NCBI GenBank assembly: GCA_022844575.1
Contig: JALHLL010000109.1
Span: forward strand, 1 to 11,173
Direction of reading: 5' to 3'
Length of the DNA stretch: 11,173 nt
DNA from: a bacterium
GTDB taxonomy: Bacteria > Bacteroidota > Ignavibacteria > Kapaibacteriales > UBA961
The translations under genes were made by a program, and so were the position numbers. Below are positions 6,013 to 11,173 of the stretch, one piece after another (positions within the stretch are counted from its first letter, which is position 1; each line of letters opens with the position of its first letter). The notes beneath the pieces were generated by a model, which made no database searches, was not told where the DNA came from, and saw nothing but the letters and a program-made list of their open reading frames with translations.

Positions 6013-7854
6013 GTGACTGAAAACGAGACGATAAAACCAAGAATTAAAGAAATATTACCCAATGTACCGACAAAACCGGGTATTTATCAATTCAAAAATG
6101 ATAAAGGTGTGGTAATTTATGTAGGCAAGGCAAAGAATTTACGCAATAGGGTTATGCAGTATTTTCAGCAAAGCAAACCTCGTGATGCAAAAACAGTTGC
6201 TATGATTTCTAAAATTTGCGATGTGGAGACGATTGTTACAGACTCGGAGGCAGAGGCATTATTGCTCGAAAACAATCTTATAAAGGAATTTAAACCTCGT
6301 TATAATATTTTATTAAAGGACGATAAATCCTATCCTTATATACGTATTACGAAGGAGCAATTTCCGAGAGTATTTGCAACAAGAAGGGTAATTCGTGACG
6401 GAAGCAAATATTTTGGTCCCTATACTGATGGCCGATATTTGAATTATCTGTTAGAAACTTTACGAACAATGTTTCCGATACGTAGTTGCGATTTGCCATT
6501 AACTGAACAATCAATCGAAAATAAGAAATTCAAAGTATGTCTCGATTATCATATTAAACGATGCGAAGGACCCTGTGAGGGATTTGTTCTGCAACTACAT
6601 TATACTCAACATATTAAGAATGTTGCCTCTATTTTAAGCGGGCAGACAAGAGAATTGGAGAGAAATTTAGAGAATGAAATGATGAAAGCGGCGGAAGGTT
6701 TGCGTTTTGAATATGCTGCCGAATTAAGAAATCGGCTGAAAATTCTTAAGGAATATGTCGCAAAACAAAAAATAATGACCACTGATGATATGAATAGGGA
6801 CATTTTCGCGCTTTCGCGCGATGATGAAGATGCTTGTGTTCTGGTGTTTAATGTTCGTGAAGGAAAAATGATAGGGAAAAGGCATTTTTATATCGCCAAC
6901 TCTATGGAACAGACCGAATCGGAGATATTAAGGCAGACTGTAGAAAAATGGTATCTTGATACGGACATGATACCGGAAGAGATTATTCTGGAGGAAGATA
7001 TTGAGAGTGCCGATACTTTGGTGACATGGCTAGAGAGTCGAAGCGGAGCTAAGGTCGAAATTACAATTCCGAAAATCGGTGATAAAAGGAAATTGATTAA
7101 CCTTGCCAAAACTAATGCTGAATTCTTGTTAAGAGATTTACATTTACACCGTGCTGCAAAAGAAAACGCTTTACCAAGGGGGGTAGCGGCTCTTCAGCGT
7201 GATTTACGATTAACAAAACCACCGCGTCGAATTGAATGTTTTGATAATTCGCATATACAAGGTTCGGATTATGTATCATCAATGGTGTGTTTTATAGATG
7301 GAAAACCGAAAAAGAATGATTATAGACGTTTTAAGCTAAAGGCTGTTCATGGCAATGATGACTTTGCCGCAATGCGTGAAGTTGTCGAAAGAAGATATTC
7401 GCGCGTACTCGAGGAAAAGACCGATCTGGCGGATTTGATTATAATAGATGGCGGGAAAGGGCAGCTTTCAGCTGCAGTTGATATTTTGCAAGAATTAGGA
7501 GTTTACCCGAAGGTTCCGGTTATAGGGTTGGCTAAACGTTTGGAAGAAATATTTATACCCCATCAATCGGAATCAATTTTATTACCGAAAACATCCACTG
7601 CTTTACGATTAATTCAATCTCTTCGTGATGAAGCGCATCGTTTTGCCATAGAATATCATAGAACATTACGAGATAAACGAACATTTCAAACGGAGTTGAC
7701 AACCATTGACGGAATCGGTGAAAAAACTGCACAAAAATTACTTATTACATTCGGCTCTGTTGAGCGTGTAAAAAAGGCAGATAGAGAGGATTTGGAAAAA
7801 ACAGTCGGTATTAAAATCACCGATATTATTCGCAAACATTTTAGATTGGAATAA
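6013..7854 (+). CDS. uvrC: Excinuclease ABC subunit C
   Basis: UvrC is the dual-incision nuclease of nucleotide excision repair, acting with UvrA and UvrB in the cytoplasm. The 613 residues match the family length. The GIY-YIG domain for 3' incision is at ~20-100: GIY at 23-25, YVGKAKNLRNR at 36-46, E86 in LLENN. Four cysteines follow (159, 176, 184, 188; C-X7-C-X3-C at the end), the set reported to hold an iron-sulfur cluster in E. coli UvrC. The UVR segment that contacts UvrB is at ~217-248. The RNase H-like domain for 5' incision shows D411 (CFDNSHIQG), D479 (IIIDGGKGQL) and H542 (DEAHRFA). Tandem helix-hairpin-helix motifs are at ~562-611 (IDGIGEKTAQKLL). The start is GTG: no ATG lies between it and the in-frame stop at 5989, and AAAGAG at 6001-6006 can serve as ribosome site. 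TATGAT at 5984-5989 is a possible -10 box. It converges on the DUF1460 gene. Confidence 0.98.
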   Translation: MTENETIKPRIKEILPNVPTKPGIYQFKNDKGVVIYVGKAKNLRNRVMQYFQQSKPRDAKTVAMISKICDVETIVTDSEAEALLLENNLIKEFKPRYNILLKDDKSYPYIRITKEQFPRVFATRRVIRDGSKYFGPYTDGRYLNYLLETLRTMFPIRSCDLPLTEQSIENKKFKVCLDYHIKRCEGPCEGFVLQLHYTQHIKNVASILSGQTRELERNLENEMMKAAEGLRFEYAAELRNRLKILKEYVAKQKIMTTDDMNRDIFALSRDDEDACVLVFNVREGKMIGKRHFYIANSMEQTESEILRQTVEKWYLDTDMIPEEIILEEDIESADTLVTWLESRSGAKVEITIPKIGDKRKLINLAKTNAEFLLRDLHLHRAAKENALPRGVAALQRDLRLTKPPRRIECFDNSHIQGSDYVSSMVCFIDGKPKKNDYRRFKLKAVHGNDDFAAMREVVERRYSRVLEEKTDLADLIIIDGGKGQLSAAVDILQELGVYPKVPVIGLAKRLEEIFIPHQSESILLPKTSTALRLIQSLRDEAHRFAIEYHRTLRDKRTFQTELTTIDGIGEKTAQKLLITFGSVERVKKADREDLEKTVGIKITDIIRKHFRLE

Positions 7855-7906
7855 TATTATTGATATAATCTATTTATATGTAATAGATAAATGCGAAAAT
7901 AATACC

Positions 7907-8806
7907 TTATGGTTCGAGTGGTCTTAATACCGTAATTCCTATATGCGATTCAACGGTTTTCAGATAAGCGGAAATCGTTGTGTCAAGGTACACTTTTTTC
8001 TTTTTTACAGAGGCATGAAGGAAACGTGCTTTACCGCGTTTATCTCTCATAATCATTCCTGTATGAGCATAGTCTAAACCTTCTTTATTCGTTGCGATAG
8101 CTATAATATCTCCGGTTTTTAATTTATTCTCAATTTTCCTTACATCCTTTTTCGGTATAAAATAATGAGTCAGAGTATTGATACTTTGTTCTATCCCCGC
8201 TATTTCCTTAACAAGTTCCTGATTGTCTTTTAAAGGCGCATAATATTGCGGATGTTGGGACATAAAAGAAAGTTGTAGCGGAAACACTATGCCACCCAAG
8301 TCTTTAGTTATATCGTTTACTGTTTTTTTCTTTACATTGTCTTTAATCCATTCGGACGTATAATGCAGTCTGGAAATATAACCATCAAGTTTTCCGGAAC
8401 GATACCGAGTCATCGTAACTTCATTTATCAAATCATTCATTGAATAACTTTTTTTCTTGATAATGCGTGCCATGCACAATACATTCTCAAAGAAAGTAAC
8501 ACAATCCAAACCTGTAAGATCAATACGACAGAGTTCTGGCGCTCCTTCCAAAGTACCACCTATATACGCAGTACCCAACAGTAAAGTTCCCAAATCGCCC
8601 ATCATTGTACCTATGGGGCGCGATGAGAAGTTCTCGCCTTTGGCTTTAGTGATTATTTGTTCGAAAATATAACGCGTTGTCGCGTCTTTATCGGTATTCT
8701 GCTTGATACTTGAAAATAACTTACGATCGACAGATTTAGCGACGGGAGCTGCAACAATACTTGCTAATGCTATTCCTGTCAAACGAAGGGCATCACGTCT
8801 ATTCAT
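7907..8806 (-). CDS. DUF1460 family NlpC/P60-like peptidoglycan amidase, Tat-like leader
   Basis: Members of DUF1460 are cysteine amidases related to NlpC/P60 that cut N-acetylmuramoyl-L-alanine bonds in cell-wall fragments. The 299-residue product shows the expected markers: YIGGTLEG (81-88), catalytic C102 in GLDCVTFFEN, YRSGKLDGYISRLHYTSEW (135-153), KTGDIIAIAT (230-239), the likely catalytic H248 in DYAHTGM, and FLHAS (262-266). The N-terminus NRRDALRLTGIALASIVAA has adjacent arginines at 3-4, a moderately hydrophobic core and an Ala-rich end, which fits a Tat leader better than a typical Sec one. The mature enzyme would be periplasmic. The start at 8806 has no clear Shine-Dalgarno and lies 31 bp after the aspS stop on the same strand, so it is probably translated from the aspS transcript. 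It ends 52 bp from the convergent uvrC gene; only a weak AT hairpin lies between. Confidence 0.9.
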   Translation of the reverse strand: MNRRDALRLTGIALASIVAAPVAKSVDRKLFSSIKQNTDKDATTRYIFEQIITKAKGENFSSRPIGTMMGDLGTLLLGTAYIGGTLEGAPELCRIDLTGLDCVTFFENVLCMARIIKKKSYSMNDLINEVTMTRYRSGKLDGYISRLHYTSEWIKDNVKKKTVNDITKDLGGIVFPLQLSFMSQHPQYYAPLKDNQELVKEIAGIEQSINTLTHYFIPKKDVRKIENKLKTGDIIAIATNKEGLDYAHTGMIMRDKRGKARFLHASVKKKKVYLDTTISAYLKTVESHIGITVLRPLEP

Positions 8807-8837
8807 TCGTTAAGGGTAAATAATGTGTACAATGGTA

Positions 8838-10625
8838 TTAATCATTATTTTTTGTACTTTCTGCAAGTGCTATGCCAAGCTCGCTCAACTGTTTCGAATC
8901 TACCGGAGTCGGTGCACCATCCATAAGCGATAGACCGCTTGAAGTTTTCGGAAATGCCACTACATCACGTATATTATCTGTTCCGGCAAGCAACATCGCT
9001 AGCCGATCAAGCCCGAAAGCAATTCCGCCATGTGGTGGTGCGCCAAATTGCAAAGCATCTAATAAAAATCCAAATTTAATTTGTGCATCTTCGGGTGTAA
9101 ATCCTAATAAATTGAATATTGTTTGCTGAACGGAATTCTGATGAATTCTTATACTACCGCCCGCTACCTCGTAGCCATTAATTACAAGATCATGAGCAAT
9201 AGCTCTTGCAAATTGCGGATCGGTTTTTAATGACTCCACATCTTCTTTTTTAGGTGATGTAAACGGATGATGTCTTGCCACCCAACGGCTTTCTTCTTCT
9301 GAATATTCCAATAAAGGAAAGTCAATCACCCAATTGAATGAAAAATCATTTTTTACTTTTTCTAAAATACCTGTTATTCTTGCTACTTCAATTCTTAATG
9401 CACCCAGAATAGTATAACAACGCTCAAACTCCGCGGCGGCAATTAATAACAAATCACCTGTTTCCGCATTAGAGTGTTCAAGTATTGTTTGCATCTCCGT
9501 TTCTGATAAAAATTTTGCAATAGGGGATTGAATCCCATCGGCATTGATTTTTATCCAAGCAAGTCCTTTTGCACCGTATTTTTTCGCGTACTCCGTCAAA
9601 TCATCAATTTGTTTACGGGAAAATGAGGCACAGTTTTTTGCATTCACAAGCGCTATTGAGCCGTTCTTCAGATTTACGGCTTCTTTAAAAACTACAAATT
9701 CCGAATTTTTTACAATATCGGTTATGGTTGTAATTTCCATTGAATACCGTAAATCCGGCTTATCACTACCATACTTCGTCATGGCATCGAACCATGTCAT
9801 ACGTTGTAGTGGTAAATTCACCTGTACGTTTTTTATATCCTTCCATACTTGCGCGGTAAAATTTTCGGCAAGTTCCAGTATATCATCCTGTTCAACAAAT
9901 GACATCTCAACGTCTATTTGCGTAAACTCAGGTTGTCTATCTGCTCTTAAATCTTCATCACGAAAACATTTGGTTATTTGCATATATCGGTCAAAACCCG
10001 ATACCATTAATATCTGTTTATATAATTGAGGTGATTGCGGTAGGGCATAAAACTTACCCTTATGAATACGACTCGGTACTAAATAATCTCGTGCTCCCTC
10101 CGGTGTGGATTTTGTCAATACGGGTGTTTCAAATTCAATAAACCCATTGTCCGAAAAGTATTTGTGGGTGATTTGATACAGTTTATTACGTATCATAAAG
10201 TTCTTTTGTAAAGAAGGGCGTCTCAAATCCAAAAACCGATATTTAAGTCGCAATTCTTCATTAACATTGGCTTCATCGTGTATATGGAAAATAGGCAATT
10301 CCGACTTATTTAACAGAATAATTTCTTCTGCCACTATTTCTACATACCCTGTCGGTATATTGGGATTAGGGCTTTCTCTTTTATGTACAACACCGGTTAT
10401 CGTAACAACATATTCACTACCTAATTCCCTCGCTTTTTCAGCCAAAGCAGGTTGCTCTTCGGGTAATACAAGAATTTGTACAATCCCAGAACGGTCACGA
10501 ACGGTAAAAAAAATGACCCCACCTTTATCTCGAAAATCGTCAATCCATCCATTAATTCTAACATTATTACCGATAATGCTTTCCTTAATTTCACCACAAT
10601 AATGTGTTCGTTTCATGGTTGACAT
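8838..10625 (-). CDS. aspS: Aspartate--tRNA ligase
   Basis: AspRS charges tRNA-Asp with aspartate in the cytoplasm. The 595 residues match bacterial-type enzymes. In order: anticodon-binding OB fold (~1-110, NGWIDDFRDKGGVIFFTVRDRSG), class II motif 1 region (~140-185, ETPVLTKSTPEGARDYL), QSPQLYKQ (197-204), motif 2 (FRDEDLRADRQPEFTQIDVE, 221-240), the GAD insert typical of bacterial AspRS (~290-410), and motif 3 (GIAFGLDRLAMLLAG, 534-548). I chose the ATG at 10625 because GGAG lies 5 nt before it and family homology begins with RTHYCGEI just after. The frame stays open for 30 more codons to 10715, but that part is translated terminator hairpin and leader. Residue 34 is Lys (RDKGG), at the position where His or Leu tends to separate non-discriminating from discriminating enzymes, so strict tRNA-Asp specificity is not settled. 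Probably co-transcribed with the downstream amidase gene. Confidence 0.97.
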   Translation of the reverse strand: MSTMKRTHYCGEIKESIIGNNVRINGWIDDFRDKGGVIFFTVRDRSGIVQILVLPEEQPALAEKARELGSEYVVTITGVVHKRESPNPNIPTGYVEIVAEEIILLNKSELPIFHIHDEANVNEELRLKYRFLDLRRPSLQKNFMIRNKLYQITHKYFSDNGFIEFETPVLTKSTPEGARDYLVPSRIHKGKFYALPQSPQLYKQILMVSGFDRYMQITKCFRDEDLRADRQPEFTQIDVEMSFVEQDDILELAENFTAQVWKDIKNVQVNLPLQRMTWFDAMTKYGSDKPDLRYSMEITTITDIVKNSEFVVFKEAVNLKNGSIALVNAKNCASFSRKQIDDLTEYAKKYGAKGLAWIKINADGIQSPIAKFLSETEMQTILEHSNAETGDLLLIAAAEFERCYTILGALRIEVARITGILEKVKNDFSFNWVIDFPLLEYSEEESRWVARHHPFTSPKKEDVESLKTDPQFARAIAHDLVINGYEVAGGSIRIHQNSVQQTIFNLLGFTPEDAQIKFGFLLDALQFGAPPHGGIAFGLDRLAMLLAGTDNIRDVVAFPKTSSGLSLMDGAPTPVDSKQLSELGIALAESTKNND

Positions 10626-10630
10626 ATTTT

Positions 10631-10634
10631 CTCC
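10631..10634 (-). promoter_or_regulatory. Shine-Dalgarno GGAG of aspS
   Basis: GGAG on the minus strand is followed by AAAAT and then ATG 10625-10623. The spacing of 5 nt fixes the aspS start and argues against the upstream ATG at 10715, which falls inside the terminator. Confidence 0.7.
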
Positions 10635-10684
10635 GATTGTAAGTACATAGTATTGAATGTAAAAATAGTAAACATAATTGCCAT

Positions 10685-10726
10685 AAAAAAAGCCGCTGTG
10701 TCGAAGTAACGACAAGCGGCTTTTTT
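10685..10726. terminator. Bidirectional intrinsic terminator between ftsZ and aspS
   Basis: GCCGCTGTGTCG (10692-10703) pairs with CGACAAGCGGC (10710-10720) with a single bulged base and the 6-nt loop AAGTAA. The stem is flanked by seven A (10685-10691) and six T (10721-10726). On the minus strand the stem is followed by seven T, which makes a classic terminator 14 bp after the ftsZ stop. The plus-strand reading is almost as good. It insulates aspS from ftsZ transcription, so aspS needs its own promoter in the 59 bp between the terminator and its ribosome-binding site. Confidence 0.92.
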
Positions 10727-10740
10727 ACTTTGCCATAAGG

Positions 10741-11173
10741 TCAATCCATAATCTTACGCAAAAAAGCCGGTCGTTCGGAAGCAGGTGAGGTTGCCGAAAC
10801 AACATCACGCGCTACAACGGTTGCTTGCATTTGCGTATTCTGGGCATTTGCAATAGGTATAGAACCATTTCCTCTGCGTGTTGCCGCCGGAGTATCGAAT
10901 TGGCGTAATTTATCAAGTCCGCTTGGTTTCGATTCCGGAAAATTTCTTTGTGTTTGTTGTTGCGGTTGTCTTATAAAATCGGCTTGTACCACATTTGGCG
11001 GAGGGGTATGTACCTGTACCGGCTCTTGCGTTTGAGTCGTTTTTGCTACCAAAGGTTGTTGTTGCGGAATAGCTGCCGGAGTAATATTGTTATTAACATA
11101 CTCCTGTGTTTGTGAAACAGGTTGCGGCATTTGTGGAATTGCTATTGATGTTGTTGCAGAACGTGAGGCGGAC
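10741..11173 (-). CDS. ftsZ: Cell division protein FtsZ, C-terminal linker and tail only
   Basis: The frame is open to the right edge, so only the last 143 codons are seen; the GTPase domain lies outside. FtsZ is the tubulin-like GTPase that forms the cytokinetic ring. The visible part is a low-complexity linker rich in Gln, Pro, Thr and Val (QQQPLV, TQTQEPVQV, TPPPNVV), as expected of the disordered FtsZ linker. It ends in ERPAFLRKIMD, a good match to the conserved C-terminal peptide (PAFLR followed by basic residues) that binds partners such as FtsA. Before it, LDKLRQFDTPAATRRG contains a second, looser motif of similar form. The identification rests on this tail alone. A strong terminator follows the stop codon. 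Starting the gene at the internal Met at 11130 would be wrong, because the frame continues upstream. Confidence 0.75.
   Translation of the reverse strand, partial: SASRSATTSIAIPQMPQPVSQTQEYVNNNITPAAIPQQQPLVAKTTQTQEPVQVHTPPPNVVQADFIRQPQQQTQRNFPESKPSGLDKLRQFDTPAATRRGNGSIPIANAQNTQMQATVVARDVVSATSPASERPAFLRKIMD

Noticed and set aside
7868..7888. Terminator between uvrC and the DUF1460 gene
   Set aside because: ATCTATT/AATAGAT gives only a 7-bp AT-rich stem with no T-run, too weak to call.
9544..10029. 161-residue plus-strand frame within aspS
   Set aside because: It is an antisense shadow of a well-conserved gene, with no motif or ribosome site. The same holds for the other frames opposite uvrC, the permease and the amidase.
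10626..10715. N-terminal 30-residue extension of aspS
   Set aside because: It translates the terminator and leader. The GGAG site and family homology place the start at 10625.

Overview
This is an AT-rich bacterial window. It looks chromosomal and appears to come from the Bacteroidota/Chlorobi/Kapabacteria (FCB) group. The clues are a DUF1460 amidase, a secreted Big_5-type protein with a signal peptide ending in HA/Q, a ~500-residue helical protein of a type I associate with that group, and an FtsZ tail ending in PAFLRK. The taxon is an inference from gene content; no rRNA or tRNA is present to confirm it. No insertion sequence, CRISPR array, tRNA, rRNA or integrase was seen.

Left part (1-4415), accessory. 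A minus-strand gene runs off the left edge. It encodes a secreted protein with bacterial Ig-like (Big_5-type) modules; it is open from position 1 to its start near 1035 or 1080. Next comes a 0.7-kb gene-free stretch full of A/T homopolymer runs, with two copies of a short motif (ATGTCACAAA, 7 nt, T-tract) exactly 100 bp apart and a predicted hairpin. A minus-strand gene (1763-3265) encodes an uncharacterised all-helical ~500-residue protein. A third copy of the motif lies in the divergent gap in front of two plus-strand genes: a 72-residue acidic-tailed protein (3466-3684, good Shine-Dalgarno) and a 201-residue protein with two fibronectin-III-like modules and no signal peptide (3810-4415). 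A perfect 26-bp palindrome closes this part.

Right part (4468-11173), mostly housekeeping. An APC-superfamily amino-acid permease (minus) is divergent from uvrC (plus, GTG start), and an inverted repeat lies between them. uvrC converges on a probable two-gene minus-strand unit, aspS followed 31 bp later by a DUF1460 NlpC/P60-like amidase with a Tat-like leader. Upstream of aspS a strong bidirectional terminator separates it from the 3' end of ftsZ, which leaves the window at the right edge.

The housekeeping genes need little comment: DNA repair (UvrC), translation (AspRS), division (FtsZ), peptidoglycan turnover (DUF1460) and amino-acid uptake. The least explained material is the left 4.4 kb: the dispersed intergenic motif, the helical 500-residue family, and the small-protein plus FN3-like pair. 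I found no convincing new multi-gene system, and the candidates below are modest.
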